Of a stretch of DNA of 64,000 nucleotides, positions 1 through 9,941 are shown in pieces (the stretch's first letter is position 1; every line of letters begins with the position of its first letter). Made by a program: the position numbers and the translations under genes. Under the pieces are notes generated by a model. It was not told the origin of the DNA. It searched no databases and saw only the letters and a program-made list of their open reading frames with translations. Origin of the DNA: Jatrophihabitans sp. (lineage in GTDB: Bacteria; Actinomycetota; Actinomycetes; Mycobacteriales; Jatrophihabitantaceae); contig DASVQQ010000031.1 in the NCBI GenBank assembly GCA_036389035.1, positions 1 through 64,000 on the forward strand, in the 5' to 3' direction.

Positions 1-3000
1 GCCCCGACGGCCGGCGGTTGCATCATCGAGAGGTGGTCGCCGTCGACGGTGTGGTGCTGCACCGCTTCGGTGAAATGGTCCTGCCAGCTGTCGAGGTGGT
101 CTGACTGCTGGGTTGACTCCGGCTCCTGCGAGGTCAGTACGGCGACCGGGCCGTCATACTTCGCCGGTTCGTAAAAGGCAAGCAGCTCGAGCTGGTGTTG
201 CCAGATCTCCAGCACATCCTGTGGGAACAGGGAGTAATCGCGACAGGTCGAGGGATCGATGCCCATTGATAGGAACAGGTCTGAGCCGAGGGCTTTCTCG
301 AATTCGGCAGCGCGTTCGTACTCAGGTGCCGTGCCCAGCCGTGATCGCAGCTGCCGCAATTGACGGACGTAGCGCCGCCATGCGGCGCTCTCGTCCGGCG
401 CGCTGGGGTCCAGCAACGCAAGCAGGGCCACCTCTACTCCCAGCGACCGCAGCTGACACGCCGTCTCGAAAGCGGTGATCGCGCCGGCTGACCAACCCGC
501 CACGACCACTGGTCCGGTTACTGATTCTGCGATCTCGTCGGCATAACGCGCCGCCAGCTCCTCAAGACTTTGCTCCTTCGGTTCGGGGCCTAGCAGCGAG
601 GCGAGGGTCAGTCCGTACAGCGGGGCCACGCCGCGCAGCGCATCGATGAGGTTGCGGTAACAGAAGACGGTTCCGCCCAACGGATGCACGAACACAGTGG
701 TCATGCCCGGCCCGTCCGAATTCAGCGGAGCCAGGCAGCGCTGCGCAGAGTCGCCGTCGGTCGCCGGAGCGGCGATGGCAGCGCTGATGCCGGCAACGGT
801 GGGGGAGTCGAGGAAGTCCAGGAACGACAGCGTGCTGCCCACTCGCTGCTTGAGCCGTTCGGTCGCGCACAGAGCCAACAGGGAGTTACCGCCCAGTTCG
901 AAGAAGTTGTCGTGCCGCCCGATCGGAACGTCCAAGATCTGGCTCAGCAGGTCGGTGACCGCGCGTTCGAGGTCTGAGCTGGGCTCGGCGGAACCAGTCT
1001 CCCAGGTAGGCTCGGGTAGCGTCGAGCGATCGACTTTACCGTTCTCGGTCAATGGAATGTCTGTGATCCTGACGAAGGCCGAGGGAACCAGGTAGTCTGG
1101 CAGGCTCGCGCTGAGGTCAGATCGCAACTGCGAGGTGTCCAGGCTCGCCTCGTGCGCGGCGACGACGTAAGCGACGAGCGCGTGCTGCCCGGCTGGGGTG
1201 GCCGAGACGGTGACCAGCGCCTGCGTCACCGCAGGATGCGCGACCAGCGCTGCCTCTACCTCGCCTGGCTCGACCCGGTAGCCACGGATCTTCACCTGGT
1301 CATCGATCCGGCCCAGGAACTCCAGCTCGCCGTCGGGCCGCCAGCGTCCCAGGTCACCGGTGCGGTACAGCCGGGCGCCGGCCGGGCCGAAGGGATCGGG
1401 TACGAAGCTGCGTGCGGTGACCGCCGGCTTGTTGGCGTAACCGCGGGCGACGCAGTCACCGCCGATGTAAAGCTCGCCGGCAAGGCCGATCGGCATCGGC
1501 TTGCCGTTCTGAGCCAGCACGTAGATCGTGGTGTTAGGGATGGGCCTGCCGATCGGCAGCGTCGACGAGCCGTCCGCGCTGGAGCCGCGGCCGGTCTCGT
1601 GGACGCAGTTAGCCACTGACGCCTCCGTCGGTCCGTACTCGTTCAGCACGGGCGTGTCCGGGTCCAGGACTCGCCAGGCCTGAAGCACGCTCGCCGGGAA
1701 CGCGTCGGCTCCCACCACCAGCTGATGGGCCAGACCGCTGGCCTGCCGCGGAGTCAGCTGCCAACTGAGCAGCTGCAGATGGCCCGGTGTGAGCTTGACA
1801 AAGCTGTACGGCGCCGCCGATGCCAGCACCTCGCCGAGCCGGTCGGGCGTAACGTCCTCGCCTACGATGTGAACCGACTGCCCCATGAGCAGTGGCGTGT
1901 AGAGGTTGGGCACCACCATGTCGAAGGCGACCGAGGAGAACAGCGGTGCTCCTCCGTCACCGAGATCGGCGTAGCGCTGAACGCACCAGTGCAGAAAGTT
2001 GACCAGGCCATGGTGCTCGACCAGGACGCCCTTGGGGGCGCCGGTCGAGCCGGAGGTGTAGATGACATAGGCCAGCGTCCCGGGCAGGCTTGGCCGGTCC
2101 AGGTTGCCGTCGGCCTGCTCGGCGATCGTGTCGGCGTCGCCGTCGGTACGCACGATCGCCAGCTCGAGGCCGGCGCCGATCGCGTCCAGGTCGGTCCGGG
2201 TGATCAGGACGGCAGCGCCGCTGTCGCGTACCTGATAGCGCAGGCGGGCGGCTGGAAAGCTGGGATCGAGTGGCACGTAGGCGCCGCCGGCCTTCCATAC
2301 GGCAAGGAAGGCGACGAGCAGGTCCACTGAACGCGGCAGCAGCACCGCAACCCGCGATTCCGGCTCGACACCGAGGCTGACGAGGCGCCGGGCGAGTCGG
2401 TTGGCCCGGCTGTTGAGTTCGGCATAGGTCAGCTGGACCGCCCTGCCGTCGAGCTCTCGGACGGCGATTGCATGCGGGCTCTCAAGGACCTGCCGCTCGA
2501 ACCACTGATGGACTGCGATGCCGGGCACGTCGCTCTTGCCGCCATCGGGAAATTGCTCGGTGACCATTGCCGCGGCGGCTGCCGGCAGCAGGTTCAGCTC
2601 GGACACAGCTCGATGCCGGTCGCGCACCGCGTCCTGCAGCAAGGTCGGATAGGCAGCTGCCACCATGGCGACCAGGGCGACGTCGCAGGTGTCGGTCCGG
2701 TAGCTGATCCAACCGCGCAGACCGTTGCCATCCGGCTTCAGCGCCACCATCAAGGCGGTCTTCGGCTCGTCGTAACCGACTCGCAGATTCTCGCTGGTCA
2801 GGCCCGGCAGTTCCAGCGGCCGCTCGTCGTCGTGATCCAGTTCGAAGAAGACGTTGAATAGCGGATTGCGGGTGGTCGAGCGCGCGTCGGCCCGGACGGC
2901 GTTGAGCACCTGCTCGAAGGGGATCGCACAGTGCTCCAGCGCCGAGATCACCACTTCTCGGACGTCGTCCAGGACGTCGGAGAACGATGCTTCAGGACTC

Positions 3001-3902
3001 AGCGCAGTACGCAGCACCACGGTGTTGAAAAGCGGTCCGATGGCTTCGTGCGACTCCATGGTGGAGCGGGTCGAGACAGTCGTGCCCACGCTCACGTCGC
3101 CGGTGCGGCACACCCGGGCGAGCGTGGCGCTGAACGCCGCCAGCAGCACGACGTAGCGGGTGGTGCCGGTGTCCCGAGCGCACTCGTCGACCTGCGACAA
3201 CAGCGCGGCGTCAAGTTGGAACTGGTGACCGGCTGCACCAGCTACCGGTGGCACGGTCGGTGCGGGCAGGTCCAGCGGGCCGGCGCCGCGTAGTTGCTCC
3301 CGCCAGTAGCCCAGGTCCACGGCGAAGCCGTCGGCTGCGGCTGGGACGTGATCCCAGTAGCGCTCGACGTGGCCGATGACCGGTGGACCGTGCTGGCCCG
3401 TTCGGGCGCCGTACTCCTGGCCCCACTCAGCAAGCAGCAGTTGCATCGACCAGCCGTCGCACACCGCGTGATGCAATGACAGCACCAGCACGTGCTCCTC
3501 CGGCCGCAGGCGCAGCAGCACGGCTCGCACCAGCGGGCCATGCTGCAGGTCGAACGGGATTGTCAGCGCAGCCTTGGCCAGGTGGGTCGCCTGTTGCGCT
3601 GCCTGCTCGATCGGCAACGTGCTCAGGTCGGTGAGGTCAATCGCCACGTGGCTGGAATGGGCAACCGAGATCAGGTCATTGTCCAGCAAGCTGAACGTGG
3701 TCCGCAGAATCTCATGCCGGTGACAGACCTCGTCCAGACCGTCCTGCAGCGCCCGGACGTCGAGCGGGCCGGTCAGCCTGGCCGCGGTGGCAACCGTGTA
3801 GGCGACGCTGTCGGGATCGAGCCTCCACGCCAGCCACATGCCACGCTGGATGGCCGTGGCCATCCGGGCCGAAGGCGCCGGCTGGGCTGGTTGCGAAGTC
3901 AC
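1..3902 (-). CDS. NRPS terminal module C-A-T-TE, 3' end cut by window edge
   Basis: Terminating NRPS module with one open frame of about 1300 codons running off base 1. The GTG start at 3902 overlaps the stop of the upstream amidohydrolase (GTGA), so the two are translationally coupled. Condensation domain at about residues 12-440 with HHAVCDG near 143 and IGPLFNTVVLR near 287. Adenylation domain at about 450-960 with core YTSGSTG near 610 and YRTGDLGRW. Carrier domain LGGNS near residue 1005. Thioesterase from about 1040 with nucleophile GWSAG near 1137, Asp in LLDPSAPD and His in GDHLSMM close to the window edge, so only a few C-terminal residues are missing. By alignment to PheA I read the pocket as DMPKVGEVAK, closest to the known Asn code DLTKVGEVGK (7 of 10). 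Predicted job: add an Asn-like residue and release the peptide. Substrate prediction is inference. Confidence 0.93.
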   Translation of the reverse strand, partial: MTSQPAQPAPSARMATAIQRGMWLAWRLDPDSVAYTVATAARLTGPLDVRALQDGLDEVCHRHEILRTTFSLLDNDLISVAHSSHVAIDLTDLSTLPIEQAAQQATHLAKAALTIPFDLQHGPLVRAVLLRLRPEEHVLVLSLHHAVCDGWSMQLLLAEWGQEYGARTGQHGPPVIGHVERYWDHVPAAADGFAVDLGYWREQLRGAGPLDLPAPTVPPVAGAAGHQFQLDAALLSQVDECARDTGTTRYVVLLAAFSATLARVCRTGDVSVGTTVSTRSTMESHEAIGPLFNTVVLRTALSPEASFSDVLDDVREVVISALEHCAIPFEQVLNAVRADARSTTRNPLFNVFFELDHDDERPLELPGLTSENLRVGYDEPKTALMVALKPDGNGLRGWISYRTDTCDVALVAMVAAAYPTLLQDAVRDRHRAVSELNLLPAAAAAMVTEQFPDGGKSDVPGIAVHQWFERQVLESPHAIAVRELDGRAVQLTYAELNSRANRLARRLVSLGVEPESRVAVLLPRSVDLLVAFLAVWKAGGAYVPLDPSFPAARLRYQVRDSGAAVLITRTDLDAIGAGLELAIVRTDGDADTIAEQADGNLDRPSLPGTLAYVIYTSGSTGAPKGVLVEHHGLVNFLHWCVQRYADLGDGGAPLFSSVAFDMVVPNLYTPLLMGQSVHIVGEDVTPDRLGEVLASAAPYSFVKLTPGHLQLLSWQLTPRQASGLAHQLVVGADAFPASVLQAWRVLDPDTPVLNEYGPTEASVANCVHETGRGSSADGSSTLPIGRPIPNTTIYVLAQNGKPMPIGLAGELYIGGDCVARGYANKPAVTARSFVPDPFGPAGARLYRTGDLGRWRPDGELEFLGRIDDQVKIRGYRVEPGEVEAALVAHPAVTQALVTVSATPAGQHALVAYVVAAHEASLDTSQLRSDLSASLPDYLVPSAFVRITDIPLTENGKVDRSTLPEPTWETGSAEPSSDLERAVTDLLSQILDVPIGRHDNFFELGGNSLLALCATERLKQRVGSTLSFLDFLDSPTVAGISAAIAAPATDGDSAQRCLAPLNSDGPGMTTVFVHPLGGTVFCYRNLIDALRGVAPLYGLTLASLLGPEPKEQSLEELAARYADEIAESVTGPVVVAGWSAGAITAFETACQLRSLGVEVALLALLDPSAPDESAAWRRYVRQLRQLRSRLGTAPEYERAAEFEKALGSDLFLSMGIDPSTCRDYSLFPQDVLEIWQHQLELLAFYEPAKYDGPVAVLTSQEPESTQQSDHLDSWQDHFTEAVQHHTVDGDHLSMMQPPAVG

Positions 3903-5158
3903 TTCGCCATTCCTTCCGCCAGCGTGCAGCCGAGCAGCACGTCGGCGCCGTTGATCAGGTCGGCTGGATCGGTCCATTCACGGGCGACGTGGCTGGCCCC
4001 ACCGTGGCTGGGCACGAAGACCATGCCGATCGGGGCGATCTCAGCGATCCACTGCGCATCGTGACCGGCGCCGCTGGGCATGGAGCGGTACCGCAGTCGC
4101 AAGCTGCTCGCCACCTCCTCGATGAGCTGGAACTGCTGCTTGTCACACAGTGCCGCTGGGATTCGTTGCAACGGCGTCACCTCGATGTCAGTGCCGGTTC
4201 GGCTCGCGACCTGGGCGACCTGACGCCGCAGTTCGGCCAGGGCGGCGATCATCGCCTCGGTGGACAGGTCGCGCAGGTCCACCACCAGCCGCGCCTGGCC
4301 CGGGATGACATTCCATGCACCGGGCTGGACACGGCAATCGCCGACTGTAGCCACCCGGACAAGGCCGTGTTCGCCGGCCAGCCCAGGAACCGCGAGCACC
4401 ACCTCGGCCGCGGCGACCAAGGCGTCCTTGCGCGACTCCATCGGGGTGGTGCCGCCGTGGTTGGTCTCACCATGCACGGTGATCTCCACCGTCTGCCGGC
4501 CGGAGATACCCTCCACGACACCGATGTGCAGGCCTTGGGCCTCCAAGATCGGGCCCTGTTCGATGTGCAACTCCAGATAACAGCTGGTAGTGCCGGCTGG
4601 CCAGCGCGCCTGCTCGATCCGGGCGCTGTCGCCGCCGGCACCGTCGAGAAGTTCAGCCACCGTCCGGCCGTCATTCACCGTCTGACGTAACTCATCGGCG
4701 GTGACCCGGCCTGCGACGGCTCGGGAGCCGAACATTGCCGGAGCGCCGGAGGCGCCTTCTTCGTTGCTGAAAGCGACCACGTCGACCCGGCGGTCGAGTT
4801 GGATCTGGCGATCGCGCAGGGTTCGCAGCACCTCGACCGCGGCCACCACACCGTACGCGCCGTCGTAGGCGCCTCCACCGGGCACAGTGTCCAGGTGTGA
4901 GCCGAGGACCAGCGCCGGTAGCCCGGCCAGCCGGCCGGCCCGGGATCCGATCAGGTTGCCAGCCGGATCCACCCGGACCTCCAAGCCCGCTGCGCGCATG
5001 AAGTCAGCGACCAAGTCGCGACCCGCCACATCAGCCGCTGTGAAAGCCAACCGGGACACGCCGCCGTCCACGGTTGCGCCGACGGCCCGCAAGCGGTCCA
5101 GCTGATCCAGCAACCTCGCACCGTCGATGCGGAGCTGGAGATCCTGCGCGGTTGTCAT
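3899..5158 (-). CDS. M20-family amidohydrolase (allantoate amidohydrolase / N-carbamoyl amino acid hydrolase type)
   Basis: 419 aa, the usual length for the AllC/HyuC branch of M20 metallohydrolases, which cleave ureido or carbamoyl groups from amino-acid-like substrates using two metal ions. Metal-site motifs are visible: GSHLDTVPGGG with the following AYDG, then FSNEEG, ELHIEQGP, and SGAGHDAQ near the C-terminus. The ATG overlaps the stop of the aminotransferase upstream (ATGA) and its own stop overlaps the NRPS start (GTGA), so it is embedded in the biosynthetic operon. It probably removes a carbamoyl, formyl or amide group from a building block or from the product. The exact substrate cannot be read from sequence. 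Confidence in the family is high, in the role low. Confidence 0.9.
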   Translation of the reverse strand: MTTAQDLQLRIDGARLLDQLDRLRAVGATVDGGVSRLAFTAADVAGRDLVADFMRAAGLEVRVDPAGNLIGSRAGRLAGLPALVLGSHLDTVPGGGAYDGAYGVVAAVEVLRTLRDRQIQLDRRVDVVAFSNEEGASGAPAMFGSRAVAGRVTADELRQTVNDGRTVAELLDGAGGDSARIEQARWPAGTTSCYLELHIEQGPILEAQGLHIGVVEGISGRQTVEITVHGETNHGGTTPMESRKDALVAAAEVVLAVPGLAGEHGLVRVATVGDCRVQPGAWNVIPGQARLVVDLRDLSTEAMIAALAELRRQVAQVASRTGTDIEVTPLQRIPAALCDKQQFQLIEEVASSLRLRYRSMPSGAGHDAQWIAEIAPIGMVFVPSHGGASHVAREWTDPADLINGADVLLGCTLAEGMAK

Positions 5159-6261
5159 GCGCGCGCGTCAGGCGCGATCGGATAGCGCCAGCCCTCAGGA
5201 TCATCGCAGAGCCCGCGGTGGTGATCGAGGATGGCTTGGCGGATCGCCCGGGTGACCGGTCCGGGCTTGCCGTCGCCGATCATCCAGCTCTGGTCGCCGT
5301 CCTGGACCCGGGCCACCGACGTGACGACCGCAGCGGTGCCGCACGCAAAGGTTTCGGTGATTCGGCCTGACTCGGACTCCGACCGCCACTGGTCCACCGA
5401 GACCTGCTGCTGCTCTGTGCGGTAGCCCAGCTGCGCCGCCACCTTCAACACCGTGTCACGCGTGATGCCGGGCAGGAAACTCCCAGTCAGGTCGGGCGTG
5501 ACGACGACGGCTTCGAGACTCGAGCCACGGACGAAGAAGATGTTCGCGCTGCCCATCTCCTCGACCCAGCGACGGTCAACGGCGTCCAGCCAAACGACCT
5601 GGTGGCAGCCGGCGGCTGCCGCGGCCTCTTGAGCCGGCAACGTGGGGGCGTAGTTACCGGCCGATTTGACGTTGCCGGTCCCACCTGGGAAGGCTCTCGG
5701 GTAGTCGCGGCACACCCAGGCCGACAGGTTGTCGGCGCCCTCGCCGAAGTAATTGCCGATCACGAATGCGATGACGATGAAGGTGAACTCGCGTGCCGGT
5801 CGCGGTACCAGGTTGATCTCCGAGGCGAACATGAACGGACGCAGGTACAAGCTGAAGCCTGGATCGTCAGGCACCCAGGCCTGATCGACGCGGACGAGTT
5901 CCTCGATCGCCTGTAAGAACATCTCTTCGGCCAACGGCGGCATGGACAACCGGCTCGCCGAGCGCTGCAGGCGACGGGCGTGATCACGCGGCCGGAACAC
6001 CGCGAGCGAGCCGTCCGGTTGGCGGTGCGCCTTGAGGCCCTCGATGATCGACTGGCCGTAGTGGAAGCTGGCTGTGGCCGGGGACAGGGTCAGGTGAGCG
6101 TGATCGGTGACCTCTGGATCTGACCACCCGGTTTCCGGAGTCCACCGCATGCTCACCATGTGCTCGGTGAAGGCGCCGATCTGAGCAGATTGAATTCCCG
6201 CTTCGCCCTGTTGCTCGCTGGCACGTGATTCGCTGGTAGCGGCAACGCTGGTCGTTGTCAT
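5155..6261 (-). CDS. branched-chain amino acid aminotransferase-like, class IV PLP enzyme
   Basis: 368 aa, matching the actinobacterial IlvE branch of fold-type IV aminotransferases, which exchange 2-oxo acids and amino acids using PLP. Visible features are SFHYGQSIIEGLKAH near residue 65, the PLP-lysine segment GNVKSAGNY near 208, and SGRITETFACGTAA near the phosphate-binding loop. The N-terminal 30 residues (Ser/Ala/Glu-rich) precede the conserved HMVSMRW start region. In this cluster it most likely aminates the chain-extended 2-oxo acid made by the LeuA/C/D-like enzymes encoded beside it. It overlaps the amidohydrolase start by 4 nt and follows the SnoaL-like gene by 9 nt, so they share an operon. 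A housekeeping ilvE role cannot be excluded, but the position argues for a pathway-specific paralogue. Confidence 0.92.
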   Translation of the reverse strand: MTTTSVAATSESRASEQQGEAGIQSAQIGAFTEHMVSMRWTPETGWSDPEVTDHAHLTLSPATASFHYGQSIIEGLKAHRQPDGSLAVFRPRDHARRLQRSASRLSMPPLAEEMFLQAIEELVRVDQAWVPDDPGFSLYLRPFMFASEINLVPRPAREFTFIVIAFVIGNYFGEGADNLSAWVCRDYPRAFPGGTGNVKSAGNYAPTLPAQEAAAAAGCHQVVWLDAVDRRWVEEMGSANIFFVRGSSLEAVVVTPDLTGSFLPGITRDTVLKVAAQLGYRTEQQQVSVDQWRSESESGRITETFACGTAAVVTSVARVQDGDQSWMIGDGKPGPVTRAIRQAILDHHRGLCDDPEGWRYPIAPDARA

Positions 6262-6270
6262 GAAGTGTCC

Positions 6271-6621
6271 TTAGAAAGTGGTGACGAAGAGGAAGGAGTC
6301 GCGTCGGGTGAACAATCCGTCATCGGACAGTTCGAAGAACTCCGCGAAACGGTGTTCCTGTTCGCGACCGTCGTCCAGGACACCGCTGAAGCTGCCCTCC
6401 ACCGCAATGGTCTGGCCATCCTGCACAACTCGCGACACGGTGTGCTTGCCACTTCGGATGTTTCGCTTCTTGTCGTAGTAGTGCTCGATCTGCTCACGGC
6501 CCACCAAGGCGTCACAGCCGGGACGGTAATAGACGGCATCCTTGTCATATAGCTCGGCAAATGCTCCGAACTCCCGTGCGTCTATCAGTCGATACATTTC
6601 TCGTACGGCTTCTGGTGCCAT
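6271..6621 (-). CDS. SnoaL-like / NTF2-fold small protein
   Basis: 116 aa with the SnoaL-like layout: an N-terminal helix pair (AVREMYRLIDAREFGAFAELY), YYRPGCDALVGREQIEHYY, then a curved beta-sheet segment (HTVSRVVQDGQTIAVEGSFSG, EHRFAEFFELSDDGLF). NTF2-fold proteins of this size act as small-molecule cyclases, hydrolases or isomerases, or simply bind ligands. It lies between the LeuD-like and aminotransferase genes in the same direction, so a tailoring or isomerisation step on a biosynthetic intermediate is plausible. No catalytic residue set can be assigned with confidence. Confidence 0.8.
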   Translation of the reverse strand: MAPEAVREMYRLIDAREFGAFAELYDKDAVYYRPGCDALVGREQIEHYYDKKRNIRSGKHTVSRVVQDGQTIAVEGSFSGVLDDGREQEHRFAEFFELSDDGLFTRRDSFLFVTTF

Positions 6622-6724
6622 CGTCTACTCCTAGTGATGGATAGGATGAGGCTAAATGCCACAAACTCGCTGATGCGGCACGTAGGTCGGCAGGATTGCG
6701 GCAGTTACGGCTGTACAGTGACTT

Positions 6725-7330
6725 TCACGTCGGTGCCCGGCACGGGTCAGTAGTGAGCGGAGTTGCGCGTCGAGCTTTCTCATAAGCAGCGATGTCGATC
6801 TCGTGCCGCAGTATCACGTCAACCGGATCAAGGCCCCGGAGAAGCCGCTCGCGATGGTCAGGGCCGAAGGTGAATGGCTGCGTCACATCGAGCACTCGGA
6901 CTTCGAGTTCGACGAGGTCGACGGTGATCCGGGTGGCCGGGTCGCTTTCGACCGCCCGCCAGACCCGGGCCACTACGTCAGCTGGCAGCTGGACCGGGAG
7001 CAGCCCGTTCATCAGGCAATTTTCACAGAAGATATCGCCGAAGCGTGGTGCGATCACCGCTCGAAAGCCGAAATCGCGCAAGGCCCACACGGCTGCCTCA
7101 CGGGATGATCCGACGCCGAAGTTCTCTCCGGCCACCAGAACCGAGGCGCCGCGATAGCGCGGATGGTCCAGCACGAACGCCGGATCGGCTCGCCAGTCGG
7201 CGAACAAACCATCGGCGAAACCGGCGCGTGCCGTATTGGTGCAGAAGCGCGCTGGAATGATCTGGTCGGTGTCGACGTCGCTGCGGCGCAGCGGCACCGC
7301 GGTGCCGGTATGCACGCTGAACTGAATCAT
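6725..7330 (-). CDS. LeuD-like small subunit of an isopropylmalate/homoaconitate-type dehydratase
   Basis: 201 aa, normal LeuD length. Swivel-domain features are VPLRRSDVDTDQIIPARF at the N-terminus and VAGENFGVGSSREAAVWAL, the substrate-loop region. It pairs with the LeuC-like subunit encoded 10 nt upstream; together they isomerise a 2-alkylmalate to the 3-alkylmalate. I chose ATG 7330 (MIQFSVHTG) because the longer open frame upstream lies inside leuC and has no family similarity. As LeuA-like and aminotransferase genes are also here, the pair is probably dedicated to chain extension of a 2-oxo acid for a nonproteinogenic amino acid. Confidence 0.92.
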   Translation of the reverse strand: MIQFSVHTGTAVPLRRSDVDTDQIIPARFCTNTARAGFADGLFADWRADPAFVLDHPRYRGASVLVAGENFGVGSSREAAVWALRDFGFRAVIAPRFGDIFCENCLMNGLLPVQLPADVVARVWRAVESDPATRITVDLVELEVRVLDVTQPFTFGPDHRERLLRGLDPVDVILRHEIDIAAYEKARRATPLTTDPCRAPT

Positions 7331-7340
7331 GACCCTTGCC

Positions 7341-8717
7341 TCACAGGTCATCCGGCGCGGCGAGCCGGCCGACCACTGCGGTGGCGGCGGCGACCGGTGG
7401 CGACACCAGATGGGTGCGCCCGCCGGCGCCTTGCCTGCCTTCGAAATTACGGTTGGTGGTGGAGGCCGCGCGCCGGCCGGGTGCCAAGCGGTCCTCGCCC
7501 AGCGCCACGCACATCGAGCAGCCGGGCGCTGGGCGGAAGTCGGCGCCAGCCGCGGCAAACACGCTGTCGAGCCCTTCTGCCACAGCCTGCTGCCGAACCC
7601 GGGCCGAGCCGGCGACGATCACCATGTCCACCGCCACCTGGCGGCCTTGCAGCACCTGGGCTGCGGCCCGCAGATCCTCGATCCGGGAGTTAGTGCACGA
7701 TCCGAGGAACACCATATCCACCGCGATATCCCGCATCGCGGTGCCGGGGCGCAGATCCATGTACCGAAGTGCCCGCTCAGCCATGGCCCGTTCGTCTGGG
7801 TCATCCAGCTCCGCCGGGTCCGGGATCTGACCGTCGATGGGCACGCACTGACTCGGATTGGTGCCCCACGAGACGTTCGGGCCGATCGAAGAGGCGTCCA
7901 GCGCCAGCTCGCTGTCGAACCGGGCGTCGGCGTCGGTGCACAGGTCCGCCCAGCGGTCTCGATCGGCCCCGGTCACCCGGGCCACCCCTTTGAGATAGGC
8001 CGCCGTCATCTCATCGGGTGCGACCATGCCGGCTCGGGCGCCCATCTCGACAGCCAGGTTGCACACGGTCATCCGGCCTTCCATGGACAGTCTGGCGACC
8101 GTGTCGCCGCGGTACTCGACCAGATGGCCCTGACCTGCCGCGGTGCCCGCCTTGGTGATCACCGCAAGCGCCAAGTCCTTGGCGGTCGTGCCGGCCGGCA
8201 GCGAGCCGCTCACCGTGACCGCCATGTTCCGCGGCCGAGCCATCATGAGGACCTGGGTGGCGAGCACTTGCTCGACCTGGCTCGTCCCGATGCCGAAGGC
8301 AAGCGCCCCGAATGCTCCCAGAGTGGTGGTGTGCGAATCGCAGCAGACGATCGTCATGCCGGGACGCACCAAGCCGAGCTCGGGCGCGATCACGTGCACG
8401 ATGCCCTGGGACAGCTGGCCCAGGCGGTGCAGGGGAATCCCGAACTCCGCGCAGTTGTCGGCCATCACCCGGCGTGAGTTACGCCGGACCGGATCCGAAT
8501 CCTCGGCCAGCACAGTGGGCGTGGTGTGGTCTTCGGTGCCGACGGTGAGCTCGGGGCGGCGCACGTTACGCCCAGCCGCCCGCAGGCTGTCGAATGCCTG
8601 CGGCGTGTTGACCTCGTGCAGCAATTGCAGGTCGATGTAGAGGAGATCCGTTCCGGCGCCCTCCTGCCGTACCACGTGCGATTGCCAAATTTTGCTGGCC
8701 ATAGTCTGGCCTGTCAT
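7341..8717 (-). CDS. LeuC-like large (Fe-S) subunit of an isopropylmalate/homoaconitate-type dehydratase
   Basis: 458 aa, full length for LeuC. The 4Fe-4S ligands are visible as [13 protein letters not shown] and the paired Cys in [14 protein letters not shown]. Other family signatures are [10 protein letters not shown] near residue 58 and [20 protein letters not shown] near 145. Known family reaction: dehydration and rehydration that moves the hydroxyl of a 2-alkylmalate. It is the first gene of the leftward operon leuC-like, leuD-like, snoaL-like, aminotransferase, amidohydrolase, NRPS, and shares its upstream region with the divergent oxygenase gene. It could be the housekeeping leucine enzyme, but no leuB is nearby and the operon is NRPS-associated, so a pathway copy is more likely. 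Confidence 0.93.
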   Translation of the reverse strand: MTGQTMASKIWQSHVVRQEGAGTDLLYIDLQLLHEVNTPQAFDSLRAAGRNVRRPELTVGTEDHTTPTVLAEDSDPVRRNSRRVMADNCAEFGIPLHRLGQLSQGIVHVIAPELGLVRPGMTIVCCDSHTTTLGAFGALAFGIGTSQVEQVLATQVLMMARPRNMAVTVSGSLPAGTTAKDLALAVITKAGTAAGQGHLVEYRGDTVARLSMEGRMTVCNLAVEMGARAGMVAPDEMTAAYLKGVARVTGADRDRWADLCTDADARFDSELALDASSIGPNVSWGTNPSQCVPIDGQIPDPAELDDPDERAMAERALRYMDLRPGTAMRDIAVDMVFLGSCTNSRIEDLRAAAQVLQGRQVAVDMVIVAGSARVRQQAVAEGLDSVFAAAGADFRPAPGCSMCVALGEDRLAPGRRAASTTNRNFEGRQGAGGRTHLVSPPVAAATAVVGRLAAPDDL

Positions 8718-8900
8718 AGGACTGCCTCTCGACTCGCCAGTGGCGCACGCCTAACCGACGCGCGAGTTCGCTCTTTCCACACAACCGCTATCCGGCATAA
8801 GTGGTCAAGAGCCTCTGGAGGAACCTGCTCCACCTGTGGCGGAGGGGGGTACGCCGCGCGGCCGATGAACGGCTCAAGGGGTTCTCGCATAGTTCTTCCT

Positions 8901-9896
8901 ATGCAGCCCATTTACGAACTGACCCCAGCTGAACACGACGAGATCTTGCATGTTCTCAAGGCGGTGCCCGGAAATCCCTACCTCGACTATCCCGGCTTCG
9001 CGCGTGCGCTCGACCAGGTGACGGCCCCGGCGTTCTTTCGCGAGGTGTGCACCGGCATCCGGAAGGAGCGTGAGTCCGGTGTCTCGGACGCGCACATGCT
9101 GCGGAACTGCCCGATCGATGAGCACATACCCGAGCTGAGCGGCGAGGATCCCCTCGGTGATAAGTACGCCAAGAAGCAGACCTTTGTCGGCGAGGCGTTC
9201 CTGGCGCTGCTGGCCAAGCTCTCCGGCACTCCGCTGATGTGTTACGGCAGCCGCAACAACGGTGACTTCTTCACTGACGTGGTCGCAAACACGCGCTATC
9301 GCGGCCAGAAAACCGGCTACAGCGACAGCGAACTGCCGTTCCACAACGACCGGACGGCGCACTGGGCGCGAGCGGACTTCATTTCGCTGCTCGGCATGCG
9401 CTGCCCGGACGACGAGGTCATCTACACCACCTTCGTCAGCGGGCGGGCGTTGCTGGCGCACCTGTCGCCCCAGGTCGAAGAGGTGTTACGTAAGCCGTAC
9501 TTCCACACCCCGTTCGATGTCTACTCCCGGAACACCAACAGCCGGCAACGCGAGTCCGAGGACCATCCGATCCTGGAGAATGAGCGCAGCATTCGCTATC
9601 TGGACACGACCACAACGGTGACCGACGGTGCGCCGACCGAAGCCAAGGACGCGCTGATCGCATTGAAGGATGCCCTGGTGATGGCGGATAAGAAGCGGCA
9701 CCGCATGCGGGTCGGTGACCTGCTGGTGTTCGCCAACCAGGACGGCCTGCACAGCCGGGACCTGATCGAGATCATCGACCGGGATCGCGCGGCAACCCGG
9801 TGGCTGCTCAAGACCTATGCCTTTCGTGACTCCGCGACGGCCGACCGGTACGCCGCGCACTGGAAGGATGGCGTCCCGGGACGTATCGACGACTGA
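8901..9896 (+). CDS. Fe(II)/2-oxoglutarate-dependent oxygenase, clavaminate synthase/TauD superfamily (free amino acid hydroxylase type)
   Basis: 331 aa from ATG 8901. The iron facial triad is seen as H-N-D in LPFHNDRTAHW and the distal His in DGLHSRDL, followed by Arg residues for 2-oxoglutarate binding. The run RADFISLLGMRCPDDEVIYTTF resembles the equivalent part of arginine, asparagine and lysine hydroxylases (VioC, AsnO, KDO group). Such enzymes hydroxylate or desaturate free amino acids at C3, C4 or C5. It is transcribed divergently from the leuC-like operon. Start choice: CATAGT at 8888-8893 sits 7 nt before ATG 8901, compatible with a leaderless message; an in-frame ATG at 8865 is an alternative. 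The likely substrate is one of the building blocks of this peptide; which one is unknown. Confidence 0.88.
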   Translation: MQPIYELTPAEHDEILHVLKAVPGNPYLDYPGFARALDQVTAPAFFREVCTGIRKERESGVSDAHMLRNCPIDEHIPELSGEDPLGDKYAKKQTFVGEAFLALLAKLSGTPLMCYGSRNNGDFFTDVVANTRYRGQKTGYSDSELPFHNDRTAHWARADFISLLGMRCPDDEVIYTTFVSGRALLAHLSPQVEEVLRKPYFHTPFDVYSRNTNSRQRESEDHPILENERSIRYLDTTTTVTDGAPTEAKDALIALKDALVMADKKRHRMRVGDLLVFANQDGLHSRDLIEIIDRDRAATRWLLKTYAFRDSATADRYAAHWKDGVPGRIDD

Positions 9897-9941
9897 GCCT
9901 GCTGGCGAATCAGCTTCGCGATAGCAATTGTCAGCACAGCA

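Noticed and set aside
1152..3500. Several + strand open frames through the left NRPS region
   Set aside because: The minus strand carries an unbroken C-A-T-TE frame; I checked continuity of the frame at the C, A and TE motifs against the GTG at 3902.
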